64,000 bases of DNA from the NCBI RefSeq assembly GCF_030068605.1, contig NZ_JASJOU010000016.1, positions 62,001-126,000 on the forward strand, written 5' to 3'. Shown here piece by piece: positions 1 through 9,700 of this stretch. Position 1 is the first letter of the stretch. Every line of letters begins with the position of its first letter. The notes beneath the pieces are model-generated. The model had not been told where the DNA came from. It ran no database searches and saw only the letters and a program-made list of their open reading frames with translations. The position numbers and the translations under genes were made by a program. Source of the DNA: Xanthocytophaga agilis. Lineage in GTDB: Bacteria > Bacteroidota > Bacteroidia > Cytophagales > 172606-1.

Positions 1-1
1 G

Positions 2-211
2 GCTCAGTATCGCTTTGAGATCTCCAAAGAGGAAATACAAAAACTGACTCCATTTTTCAGAGATGAAGCTGGTTACCAACCAACCAGCAAGGGTCTATCC
101 TTTGAAGAGGACAGATGTTTCTACCTCTACAACGACGGCTGCCTCCCCGATAAAGCAGCTCACCGAAAGACGTATGAAGCACGCTTGGAAGCTGTGTTGC
201 AGTATGTGTAA
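2..211 (+). CDS. Unrecognised protein, C-terminal 69 residues (partial)
   Basis: This reading frame is open from the window edge and stops with TAA at 209-211, so only the C-terminus is visible. The visible part is hydrophilic and rich in charged and aromatic residues, ending in a predicted helix (YEARLEAVLQYV). I do not recognise the family. A good rho-independent terminator follows 25 bases later, which supports a real gene end on this strand. Confidence 0.55.
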   Translation, partial: AQYRFEISKEEIQKLTPFFRDEAGYQPTSKGLSFEEDRCFYLYNDGCLPDKAAHRKTYEARLEAVLQYV

Positions 212-235
212 AACCCAGAGGTGAAGGTGTAAAAC

Positions 236-270
236 AAAAAAGTCTGAGCATGTGCTCGGACCTTTTTGTT
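236..270 (+). terminator. Rho-independent terminator
   Basis: A 9-bp stem (GTCTGAGCA paired with TGCTCGGAC, one G-T pair) has a two-base loop and is followed by a T-run. It is flanked by A and T runs, so it could work for the plus-strand gene and for the minus-strand gene ending at 292. Confidence 0.8.
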
Positions 271-291
271 AACATATCTACTATGTTAGAT

Positions 292-636
292 TCACTTATT
301 ATATTGGGTTATCTGAAAATTCAAGTCTCTAACAGTAGCAGGTAGCTCTCCATCACCCCATGTATGACATTCTAGTGTGATATTGTTTCCTTCTAGAAAT
401 AGAATGAAGCCTACTTCAATCTCATCCACTTTACCTAGTATATCTGGTTTGTGTATTGTTTCTTTCTCAAGAAAAAGTTTTGGACAACTAATTTCAAGAA
501 AATATCCCACACCTGTAAACTCATAACTACTAATGGAACAGGTAGACAGAAATTCGTCCCACTTATGTTGAGTTAACCGGTCTTGAAGCATAAACTTCAA
601 TACTTCGACCTCATATCGAGTCAACTGCATATTCAT
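292..636 (-). CDS. Small orphan protein, immunity-like
   Basis: The 114-residue soluble protein has no signal peptide. The ATG at 636 is preferred to the in-frame TTG one codon upstream. It contains GVGYFLEIS near the middle and LECHTWGDGELP near the C-terminus; I recall that pattern from small orphan proteins near polymorphic-toxin loci but cannot attach a family name. Neighbours on the same strand are also small orphans, which fits an accumulation of immunity-type genes. Function unknown. Confidence 0.6.
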   Translation of the reverse strand: MNMQLTRYEVEVLKFMLQDRLTQHKWDEFLSTCSISSYEFTGVGYFLEISCPKLFLEKETIHKPDILGKVDEIEVGFILFLEGNNITLECHTWGDGELPATVRDLNFQITQYNK

Positions 637-710
637 CAATATAGTGGTGTCTATTATCTACTGCTATCTTCAGGATATGGTGTAATCCCAATTTTGATTA
701 TTTCGTATTG

Positions 711-1055
711 TTAAGAATCCATTTCTTTTATATCTACCCATACTCCGTTCACCAATTTCTCATATCTTCCCCATTGAGGTTTGCCAATTATTCTATCTTT
801 GATTCGTACTGGGGTAATCCAATCATGCTGGCAATCAGGTTCCGGATCAGCAATATCCTGCCAACCTTTTTCTTTGATGTTATATTGCTGCTCACAGAAG
901 TCATAAATGTCCTCGATTGTGGAGTAATAACGATCTTCGAAACTGCTACAATCTTCCGCTTTATCATAGAAGAAAAGATAAAAGCCATCTTCATCCCGAT
1001 ATACCATTACCCTTTTGATCCTTGAATGATTCTGAACCTGTGCAACTCTCCTCAT
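711..1055 (-). CDS. Small hypothetical protein, 114 aa
   Basis: A soluble acidic protein rich in aromatic residues, with the motifs RVMVYRDEDGFYLFFYD near residue 15-31 and GKPQWGRYEKL near residue 92-102. No signal or membrane segment is seen. It lies in a run of minus-strand small genes (292-3220). The context suggests an immunity or orphan-toxin-locus gene, but no family can be named from the sequence alone. Confidence 0.6.
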   Translation of the reverse strand: MRRVAQVQNHSRIKRVMVYRDEDGFYLFFYDKAEDCSSFEDRYYSTIEDIYDFCEQQYNIKEKGWQDIADPEPDCQHDWITPVRIKDRIIGKPQWGRYEKLVNGVWVDIKEMDS

Positions 1056-1097
1056 TGTTTTACATTAGATATGCTATTGTCTAAGTTTCACCTGGAA

Positions 1098-1460
1098 TTA
1101 ATGACTATGGCGGATCTGGTAGATACTGATAAGCCAACAAATTATTGCTACACATAGATACAACACATTTGCTAGCATCGATCCTTTATTAACCTTGTAG
1201 GAAGGTTTACTAACTACTATACTTATATTTCCCAAAAGGAGCAAAAATCCTACTACAAAAAGGAGAAGCCCAAATTGAAAACCCCACCCTATACGAACAG
1301 GTTTTCTGTAAGTTAATATGGGAGTAGTAATAAAGATCGCCAACAAACATACCACATAAAATGTACCCTGTCGGACGAAGCCTCGCCAAAAAGCACTTTT
1401 AACATAAACGGAAAGTAATTTCATAAACTCGTAAAAAGAAAGCAGGCGCAAAAATATCAT
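1098..1460 (-). CDS. Small membrane protein, 120 aa
   Basis: Three hydrophobic segments are visible (about residues 30-50, 60-78 and 92-112), with basic residues between the first two, so this is probably a three-helix inner membrane protein. Its ATG overlaps the stop codon of the upstream interrupted gene by four bases (ATGA at 1457-1460), the usual sign of translational coupling; the second Met at residue 13 is an alternative start. Function is not recognised. Confidence 0.6.
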   Translation of the reverse strand: MIFLRLLSFYEFMKLLSVYVKSAFWRGFVRQGTFYVVCLLAIFITTPILTYRKPVRIGWGFQFGLLLFVVGFLLLLGNISIVVSKPSYKVNKGSMLANVLYLCVAIICWLISIYQIRHSH

Positions 1461-3220
1461 TTTGCATTGAAATTGAATCGGCCTTTGTAACCTACCTGCA
1501 ACTGTACAAAATTCCGTTCAATTGCATCTGTAGTGACAACTGTACGAAAGCGGAGGAAAATTTTATCCTGATTGCTTTTGATAGGATAATAAAATAATTC
1601 AAATTCTGGTGAATGATACCAACGCCATGATTCATTAATGAATGCAGGTCGGTTCCACAGTTTCTGGTAAAAAGTTATCCAGCCAATGTTTATACCAAAA
1701 TTTCTATACAATGGGATAATACCTTTAACTTCTATACCATAAGAAAGTGTATTAATCTTTATTTGCTCATACTCTGGTGCAGTATTAGGGTTGTTTACAG
1801 TTGTTGGCAATTGTTATCCTCTTACATTAGCCCAGTTAAAACCCACTAATGTGTTTAGTTCTAGTTCACTATAAAATCGATATATTTTTCTAAACAGATT
1901 TAACCGGATGCTTGTATTCAGGTAAGATCTTTGATTCAGATACATTCTGTTAATACTAATCTTATTTAGATCTTTATCAATTGTATCTGGAACAACAGAG
2001 CTAAAGCCATTATCAAAGCGGGAAAATTTGAGACTTGGCTCTAGAAAATTCACAAAAAAGAAGGGTTTATATTTATGATTCTTCGTATTGAGTAGGATAT
2101 GCGCAGATGCCTCTGTTTGAACAAGTCCATTTCCTCTCTCAGCTTTAACCAATGATAAGAAATCTGTATAGACATTAAGATTGATATAGGAATTTAATGA
2201 AGTATTTACAATAACAGGCTTTGTCTTAGTTTCATTATTCAATGTTATATATCCATCACTTGGCGGATAATTTTTTCCTATTTGGGGATCATAATTAATT
2301 ATGTCTCCTATTCGAATAAATTTAGTTTTATCATTAAGATTTGCATATAAACGTAGTGTTTCCAGATATTTTTTATAATCAGCATGTCGTAGGGATACAG
2401 GAATGCGGTTTCTTTTGATCCATCTTCCATTTCTAAATACTTTTGTAAATGTATTGGTGAAAACTTCCTTTTCATTCGTTTTTTCATCAATTGTGTATAC
2501 TTTTATTTCAGAGACTACTCCATCTCTAAAGTAAAGTTCAACAGATTGAATTTGCTGCGTTTCATTAAATATTCCTGTTTTTTCTACTTCTGTAGGTGCT
2601 ACAGACCCTATCCATTTTCCTTTCCCCTCTTCTTCTGGATCTATTTTGTTTGCAGCACTCTCAAAGCCTTTGTCACTTAATTTTAATTTATATACATGAA
2701 CTGTATTCTTTCTCAGTGATATATGGCCAATGACCTCGCTTGTATCTTTATCTGTATTAATTCGTCTAAGAATTTCATCCTGAAAAGATTTATAATCTTT
2801 AATCGTGATCTTAAGTATATTCTTGGCTGTGTCTACTTTTACAAAATCAGTTTCTACACTCTCATCCAGTTTGATAGTAAGAATAATTTCTTCTAGATCT
2901 TCAATTTTTCTGTCAGGAAGAATGGTGATAGTGAAGCTTAAGTTAAACACATTACTTTTAGATATTGTAAATTCGCTATTATCTGGCTTTATAACATAGT
3001 CATATCCATCACCTTTCGTTGCATCTCCGCTTGTTGTCAGCTTAATTTTAAACTCGTCTTTGTTATTCCATTTGCCTTCTAATTTCAGATCAACTGTTAA
3101 CTGTTTTTCATCTGTACCTTCTTCCTCAACTATCTCTGTTTTTACAAAACCAATTGTTAATTGTCCCAAGCAAGATAATGTAAGAAAGAATAAACCGAGG
3201 GTTAAAAGCTTCGTTTTCAT
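1457..3220 (-). pseudogene. Secreted Calx-beta-like / outer membrane barrel protein interrupted by an in-frame TAA
   Basis: Translation from 3220 gives a signal peptide (MKTKLLTLGLFFLTLSC), a Calx-beta-like beta-sandwich (about residues 20-140), a middle region of unknown fold and the start of a barrel-like segment, ending at a TAA at 1814-1816. The same frame continues without another stop for 119 more codons to 1457, and these codons encode aromatic, alternating beta strands typical of the end of an outer membrane barrel. The parts join as one protein of about 587 residues with a single nonsense codon. A single substitution (CAA, GAA or AAA to TAA) would explain it. The gene is probably inactive, or the stop is a sequencing error; readthrough cannot be excluded. 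Confidence 0.65.
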
Positions 3221-3331
3221 ATAGAAAGAGGTTTGTGGGTGGGGATAATACTATTGGATATAAAGATCCTTATTAAGGATACATATAATCAATACCTTAA
3301 ATGGGGTATATTTGTGGATAAAAGCCTTTTG

Positions 3332-3369
3332 CTATATTGCAACTATGCCATGAAGAGCCTTTCTTATTC
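3332..3369 (+). repeat. Copy of the 5' region of the HNH endonuclease gene
   Basis: About 37 bases match 5331-5367 with one base missing; both contain CTATATTGCAACTATGCC. At 5.3 kb this sequence spans the likely start of the HNH gene; here no gene follows in frame. It lies in the 3221-3552 gap, where I see nothing else beyond AT-rich sequence and the leader of the next gene. It is either a small duplication or a shared promoter-like module. Confidence 0.6.
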
Positions 3370-3552
3370 TACAGTCTACACGTAATCTACAATATAGACC
3401 TGAACTGGCTTATGCTAAGGGTAGAACTTTGGAGAAATCAGTTTATACCATTTGTGTGGTTACAAAACCATAACTATCCGAATGAACATTTGTAAAAATT
3501 CTCTCACTAGGTTACACACATAATCTGATAAAGACTTCTCTCATCAACTATT

Positions 3553-4080
3553 ATGCTCTGGTTTTGGCAACATGGAAATCAACTTTTCATACTCTTTCTG
3601 ACACCCTTACTGGGACTTATTTTTGACTATACACTCAGTAAAAAAGTAATACTCTATTTGTTAGGCACCAGTGTGGTTCTCTTTCTTCCAATAGTGGCAG
3701 GTTATGAATATATCATCCCTTACACTGTTCAGGCGCTTGGACTTACTGCGTTGAGCTGTCTTTATTATTTTTATTCCAGACAAATCACGCAGGTAACGCC
3801 CAAAATAATTTCAGCAATCCTCATAGGCGGACTAGCTTTTATTGTACTGAAACATTTGGCATTTATGGACTCCATGTCAGGGTATCAGAAAGTGGAAAAG
3901 AGTTGGAATGTAAATCACCACAAGATTGAGTATATTGTGGATCAGGGTTTTTCAGGTAGACCTTTACTGAAATATGAAATCCGCAAATATGGGCTAATTC
4001 CAATTGTTCTAAAGAAAGTAGATCGTGCTTATGATGATGATACAACAAACAGTTGTATAGTACACTTTACGGATATTTGA
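3553..4080 (+). CDS. Hypothetical membrane protein, 175 aa
   Basis: The N-terminal half carries about four hydrophobic segments (residues 10-27, 32-48, 54-70 and 82-98), followed by a soluble C-terminal domain of about 75 residues rich in charged residues. The architecture is a small inner membrane protein with a cytoplasmic or periplasmic tail. The family is not recognised. A truncated immunity-like gene follows at once on the same strand. Confidence 0.6.
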   Translation: MLWFWQHGNQLFILFLTPLLGLIFDYTLSKKVILYLLGTSVVLFLPIVAGYEYIIPYTVQALGLTALSCLYYFYSRQITQVTPKIISAILIGGLAFIVLKHLAFMDSMSGYQKVEKSWNVNHHKIEYIVDQGFSGRPLLKYEIRKYGLIPIVLKKVDRAYDDDTTNSCIVHFTDI

Positions 4081-4138
4081 ATGAACTTTGATAAATGCAA
4101 AGGCACCCTAACTGACGCAAAAACAGGTAAGTAAAAAT

Positions 4139-4267
4139 ATGACACTTTACAACAGGTACATTAACGGTGAAACAAAACAAGTTTACGAGGATATTTATGC
4201 TTTGGGAGAAGATGCGTTTTTACCGGAAAAATCGGCCTGAGATTGAAAAAGCATTTTCACCCAAAAC
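4139..4267 (+). pseudogene. Truncated, frameshifted small immunity-like gene
   Basis: The ATG at 4139 opens a 33-codon frame (MTLYNRYINGETKQVYEDIY...) that stops at 4238-4240. The reading frame shifted by one continues with RPEIEKAFSPKT, which reads as the natural continuation. Proteins starting this way are usually much longer, so this looks like a frameshifted N-terminal fragment. A related-looking broken gene lies at 63132-63436 (DYYDRYKNGQ start). Family name not known to me. Confidence 0.45.
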
Positions 4268-4741
4268 CTAAAAACCTATTCTATTTGGGCTCACGATTTT
4301 CTTGATAAGAATTTTGGCAAACTCTTCCAGAGAATCAGCCTCTTTTCGTAATCCAGCTTCCCAGGTTATATTCTCAGATTCTGTCTCAACATCAAACCCC
4401 TCTGCATAATGGTCCCAAAGATAAACTGATTTATCTATCCCATCTGTTTTGATAAAGTAATAGTTTGCACAGTCAGCATCTCCCACAATTAGCCACCCTT
4501 TATGATCCCATCCGATAGTATTTAAATCAATAATCGCATCTGGAGAGTAACTGAGAGGAGGAAAGTCAGTTGTATCCCTAAATTCCGTTACTCCCAAAAT
4601 TATTAGATCTTCAGGATAGTTGAGTAAAAATGTTTTATAGAATTCTGGTAGTGCTAACCGTAAACTATCTTCAATTCGTTTGATATCTGCTTCTGTCATG
4701 CTATGATCAATAGTTGTTTCGGATCTATGGATTTGCCACAA
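4268..4741 (-). CDS. SMI1/KNR4 (SUKH) family protein
   Basis: The 157-residue protein has the SUKH layout: an N-terminal helix (ADIKRIEDSL), then LALPEFYKTFLLNYPEDL, a central beta region with YSPDAIIDLN and GWLIVGDADCANYYFIK, and an acidic C-terminal helix. SUKH proteins commonly act as immunity proteins against contact-dependent or polymorphic toxins. No toxin partner is next to it, so it may be an orphan immunity gene. The first usable start is TTG at 4739-4741; the first ATG (4697-4699) would remove part of the domain. Confidence 0.8.
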   Translation of the reverse strand: MWQIHRSETTIDHSMTEADIKRIEDSLRLALPEFYKTFLLNYPEDLIILGVTEFRDTTDFPPLSYSPDAIIDLNTIGWDHKGWLIVGDADCANYYFIKTDGIDKSVYLWDHYAEGFDVETESENITWEAGLRKEADSLEEFAKILIKKIVSPNRIGF

Positions 4742-4790
4742 AAACTTAAGTGTGTTGACTCTAATGTCCTTTCAGGCTTATGCAAATGAA

Positions 4791-5189
4791 TTAGAAGCCC
4801 TCCTCGCCAGGAAAAAGACCATGACCATCACCTAGGCCTAGAGCAAAAACAACTCCAAGTGCAAGTATATAAAATTGGGTAAGCTTTATACAAGGAATCA
4901 CAGCAATGAATTTTAGATAGATATTCTTACATTTGAGAATACTGAAATCTAAAAGAAACGTGAGAGGGCAATTTATTATTAAGAGGAACTCAACAATAGA
5001 TTTTTCTTTTTCCCGATCATGAAATATGGATTTAAGAAATGGATAATCAGTAATCATAATTAAATGGGACACACCAAAATAGAGAAGCAGTACTACTCCT
5101 ATTTTATCATATTTTGTAGGGAAGATATTTTTTAAATATGCCAGCAATTTGAAGGCTTTGTTATAGTTTCTTCTTTCTCTTGTATTCAT
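4791..5189 (-). CDS. Hypothetical membrane protein, about 132 aa
   Basis: A basic N-terminus (NTRERRNYNKAFK) is followed by three hydrophobic stretches (about residues 32-48, 64-84 and 90-120), suggesting a small inner membrane protein. The ATG at 5189 is preferred to the TTG three codons upstream. It sits tail-to-head with the SUKH gene on the minus strand. No family is recognised. Confidence 0.5.
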   Translation of the reverse strand: MNTRERRNYNKAFKLLAYLKNIFPTKYDKIGVVLLLYFGVSHLIMITDYPFLKSIFHDREKEKSIVEFLLIINCPLTFLLDFSILKCKNIYLKFIAVIPCIKLTQFYILALGVVFALGLGDGHGLFPGEEGF

Positions 5190-5343
5190 CTTGTTCAAAG
5201 ATGCTAAATAAGCTTAATTTCTTGTCTAAGCAACAGGTTTACTATCTGACATTAAGATAATAAAAATAAATTACTGGCGTGCTCTCAAACAAAAGGCATT
5301 TATGGCTCTTGTGAAAATTTTGCCAGTAACCTATATTGCAACT

Positions 5344-6330
5344 ATGCCAGTGAAGAGCCTTTCTTACTACATCCATGCTTTTTCCAAACTGAATGTCAAC
5401 AGAAACAAGAAGATGACATCAGGTGTAGCGCCACACAAGCCTGTGTTGTTGCTGAGTGTGATACAGGCATTTGAGAAAGAGTTGATTAGTAGTACGCACA
5501 TTCCCATTACACCAGAGCTAATTGGCTTGTTTAAAAGCAACTGGAACCTGCTGGTAAAGAGCCCGGACTGGTCACCTACATTTGCATTGCCTTATTACCA
5601 CCTTAAGTCAGAGCCGTTCTGGGAACTAGTGCCGAATGCAGGGTATGAGACTTGGATTCATCAGGTTAGCACCCGACCTAGTCTGGCAAACCTTAACATA
5701 GCTGTAGCCTATGCTAGCATTGATGAAGAACTTTGTGAGTTATTACTGAATGCTCAGGGAAGGCTAGCCTTGCGTCAGACACTGCTTCAGGTATGGTTCC
5801 CGGAGGCAAAAGAAACAGTATCCTCTTCCTACAATTATGTGGACACTGTGACACATGAAATTCTGGAAGATAATGCCGTAGAATACCAGACACGCATTAA
5901 ACAATTACAACTAGAATTTGACAAGGAAGAATACCAGGAAGAGATTTTTCTGCGAGGCACCATATTCAAACGGGAAATTCCCCGATTATATGACTTCACC
6001 TGTTGTATCTCCGGTCTGCGGATAGATTCTACACTAACGTTATCTCTGATTGATGCCTGCCACATTGTACCTTTCAGCAAAAGCCACAACGACACGGTAA
6101 CCAATGGCATCGCCCTATGTCCCAATCTGCACCGCGCCTTTGATCGGGGGTTGATCTCTCTAACAGATCAGTATGAGGTGCTGGTATCAGATCGGTTTAC
6201 AGAAAGTAGTTCGCCCTATGCTATTCGCCCTTTTGCTGGAAAACGTATTCAGCTCCCTTCAGAAGAAAAGTATCTGCCAGCTTCTGAGAATCTGGCCTGG
6301 CATCGGGAGAATGTGTTTCAGAAATCCTAA
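5344..6330 (+). CDS. HNH endonuclease, putative restriction enzyme (COG3440-like)
   Basis: A DNA endonuclease of the beta-beta-alpha metal family. The N-terminal domain (about residues 1-150, with APHKPVLLLSVIQ) is typical of predicted restriction endonucleases; the C-terminal HNH domain carries DACHIVPF (His about 240), NGIALCPN (Asn about 254) and LHRAFD (His about 263), with CCISG just before it. I prefer the ATG at 5344 because homologues start just before YYIHAFSKLN; an ATG at 5302 adds 14 residues. It is first in an apparent operon with a Nudix hydrolase (27 bases downstream) and a PLD-helicase-DUF3427 protein, consistent with DNA restriction. Its cognate modification or recognition partner is not visible. 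Confidence 0.85.
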   Translation: MPVKSLSYYIHAFSKLNVNRNKKMTSGVAPHKPVLLLSVIQAFEKELISSTHIPITPELIGLFKSNWNLLVKSPDWSPTFALPYYHLKSEPFWELVPNAGYETWIHQVSTRPSLANLNIAVAYASIDEELCELLLNAQGRLALRQTLLQVWFPEAKETVSSSYNYVDTVTHEILEDNAVEYQTRIKQLQLEFDKEEYQEEIFLRGTIFKREIPRLYDFTCCISGLRIDSTLTLSLIDACHIVPFSKSHNDTVTNGIALCPNLHRAFDRGLISLTDQYEVLVSDRFTESSSPYAIRPFAGKRIQLPSEEKYLPASENLAWHRENVFQKS

Positions 6331-6357
6331 AAACAGATTCTACACCACTTTTAACAT

Positions 6358-6741
6358 ATGATACAGGTAACATGTGCTATTATTGTGAAAGACGAAAAAG
6401 TACTAGTTGCTCAACGGAGTGAACTTATGAAACAGCCCTTAAAATGGGAGTTTCCAGGTGGTAAAGTAGAAGCAAACGAAAGTGCAGAAGCTTGCTTGAT
6501 TCGTGAAATCCAGGAAGAACTTTCGTTACATATTGAAATTCAATCCTCTTTACCTGCACATACATATGACTATGGAACATTTCAGATTAATCTGATTCCT
6601 TTTGTGGCAAAGCCTCTTTCTGAACAAATCGTATTAAAAGAACATGCTACCTATGCCTGGCTTAACCGAGATGAACTTCTTACTCTTGATTGGGCTCCTG
6701 CAGATATAGCTATTGTACACGACTTTTTACATTCTTATTAA
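6358..6741 (+). CDS. Nudix hydrolase, MutT-like (d)NTP pyrophosphohydrolase
   Basis: A compact 127-residue Nudix protein with the box GGKVEANESAEACLIREIQEEL (given here in two pieces: GGKVEANES and REIQEEL, about residues 37-58). The glutamates that bind Mg2+ are present, but the usual Gly near the end of the box is Ser. The length and start fit MutT/8-oxo-dGTP diphosphatase relatives that remove damaged nucleotides. It lies three bases upstream of the PLD-helicase gene and 27 bases downstream of the HNH gene, so it is probably co-transcribed. Whether it cleans the nucleotide pool or serves the restriction module cannot be told. Confidence 0.88.
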   Translation: MIQVTCAIIVKDEKVLVAQRSELMKQPLKWEFPGGKVEANESAEACLIREIQEELSLHIEIQSSLPAHTYDYGTFQINLIPFVAKPLSEQIVLKEHATYAWLNRDELLTLDWAPADIAIVHDFLHSY

Positions 6742-6744
6742 TCT

Positions 6745-9700
6745 ATGCAATCTCTTCCTGAAGGCATCTATGAACAACTGATCACCAAACTTCTTCTATC
6801 CCGATTAGAGGAACTATCCTTTCAGAACTTTTATATACATCAAGCTTCCATAGATAAAGCGGATGCTGCCCGTATCTTATCCCATTACCTAAGCAGTGTG
6901 ATACAGGCAGGACTTCGGTTATATACAGGAGATGATAGCTTGGAGAAACAAATTGAGCTATCGAATAAGATTATTCAACTCATCCGGGATCACCTTCAGG
7001 ATGATGATTTCACGCAGGACTTGATAGAAGCAGAAGGTAAGATTCTGATGGCTATTTTTTCAAAACTGGATGCTTCCTTTACTGATTTTAAGCATCATCT
7101 GAAAGAGATTACACCTTATACACGTCTTACACAAAGTGAACTTTTTACGGGTAGCAATGCAGGTATTTCACTCGAAAGTGAGATCAAAAAGGAGATTCTT
7201 TCAGCAGATACGATTTACTTTCTGGTATCATTTATCAAGTGGTCAGGAATAAATATTCTTCAACAGCAGCTCAAAAGCTTTACAGAAAGTGGTAAACATC
7301 TACGGGTTATTACGACTTCCTATATGGGAGCATCTGATCAGAAAGCGATTGAGTTTTTAGCAAGTCTACCCAATACGGAAGTAAAAATATCCTATAATAC
7401 AGATAACGAACGTTTACACGCCAAAGCCTATTTGTTTTTACGAAACACAGGTTTTCATACGGGCTATATTGGCTCCTCCAATTTTTCCCGTTCGGCTCTG
7501 ACCAGTGGGCTGGAATGGAACCTGAAGATTACTACACATGAAGTAAGCCACATCATTGACAAGTTTCAGAAAACATTTGAAACCTACTGGCAAGACAACG
7601 AATTTGAGCCTTATGTACCTGGTAGAGATGCTGAAAAGCTCACGAAAGCACTAAAGCAACAACGCAATAGCGACCGAAGTGATCCAACAACGTATTTTAC
7701 CATTAGTCCACTTCCGTATCAGAGTGAGATCTTAGAAAAGCTTCAGGCAGAACGTATGCTACATCATCGTTTTCGTAATCTGGTAGTTGCTGCAACAGGT
7801 ACAGGTAAAACGGTAATTTCCTCTTTTGACTACAAGCAATTTTGCCAACAATACCCCAATGCCAAACTACTGTTTATAGCCCATCGTAAAGAAATTTTAC
7901 AACAGGCACTGGCTACCTTTCGAGGCGTTTTACGTAATCATAACTTTGGAGATTTATGGGTAGATGGCGTGGAGCCTTCTTCCTATACACATGTATTTGC
8001 CTCTGTACAAACCCTCATAAACCGACTGGCTACATTACCTTTGTCAGCAGAATACTACGATTTTATTATCATAGATGAGGTACATCATATTACAGCAAGC
8101 AGTTATCGGCCAGTTTTGGCGCATTTCTCTCCAAAGATTTTACTAGGACTTACGGCAACACCTGAACGTATGGATGGTGAGAATATCCTTGCAGACTTTG
8201 ATCACACCATTGCTGCTGAAATCAGATTACCAGAAGCCCTAAATCGCAAACTACTCTGTCCTTTTCAATACTTTGGCATTACAGACACAATTGACTTATC
8301 CAGAGCAGAATGGAAAAATGGAAAATATGTACCCAGTGAGCTAACCCGACTTTATACAGCCAATGACAGGCGAGTAGGTGACATTCTCACTCATCTGGAC
8401 AAATATCTACGTGATCCACACGACGTGCGTGCCATTGGATTTTGTGTTACTCAAGATCATGCACAGTATATGGCAGAGAAGTTTACATTAAAGGGTTTTA
8501 AGGCTGATTATCTGGTCAGTAGTCGTAATCAGTTGCGTGATGAACTTCGTATCAAGCTCAGAAACAAAGAGATCAATTACCTTTTTGTAGTTGATATTTT
8601 TAATGAAGGTGTCGATATTCCAGAAATAGATACTGTTCTCTTTCTCAGGCCTACTGAAAGCTTAACAGTATTCCTACAACAACTAGGACGTGGCCTGCGT
8701 TTGGCCGAAGGCAAGGAATGCTTGACCGTATTGGATTTTGTTGGCAATGCTCGTCCGGAATACGACTTTGAAAATAAATTCAGAGCTCTGGTAGGAAAAA
8801 CTACTACCTCTATTCAAAAAGAGCTGGAAGACGATTTTCCCCATCTACCCTTGGGCTGCTCAATTGTACTTGAACGCAAAGCCAAAGAATATATTTTAAA
8901 CAATATTCGTCAAGCTACTCAGCTCAATACAAAGCAATTATTGCTGAAGCTCCAGAACTTTAGACACCAATCTAACCTTCCTTTGACACTGCGAAACTTC
9001 TGTGAGTTTTACCACATTGCTTTACCTCAACTCTACAAGCGCGGTAGTTGGAAACGGTTATGTGCAGATGCTGGCATAATACCTGATTTTCCAACAACAC
9101 ATGAAGTAGAAATTACCCGAGCAATCAGTAAAAAATGGCTTTCCTGCCAGTCTACGTCTTATTTCGAATTTATTCTCAAACTGGCTCGTGCACATTTTGC
9201 AGTACCATTAGAAACTTTATCTGAAGTAGAACGTCAAATGTGTGTGATGTTGCACTATGATGTCTGGCAAGAGCGTGGAGGTTTTGCCAGCCTGGAAGAA
9301 AGTATTCAAGCTATAGGCCACAATCCTATTTTAACCAAAGAAATTATAGAAGTGCTGGAATGGAAGGTAGACAAAGTTGATTTTCTGGAGAAAGAATTAT
9401 TTCTGCCTTACACCCAACCACTCAAAATACACAGTCGCTATACCCGTGAGCAAATCTTGGCAGGATTTGGTTTCTCAACCTTCGAAAAGAAATCAAGTAA
9501 TCGGGAAGGAGTTGCCTTGCACAAAGAAAAGAATACAGAATTGCTATTTGTTACCTTACAAAAATCAGAAGAGAACTTTTCACCAACAACTCTCTACCAC
9601 GACTTCGCCATCAGTGAAACACTCTTTCACTGGCAATCTCAGAATACGACAAGTCCCACTAGTTCTAAGGGTCAATCATATATCAAACACAAAGAGCAAG

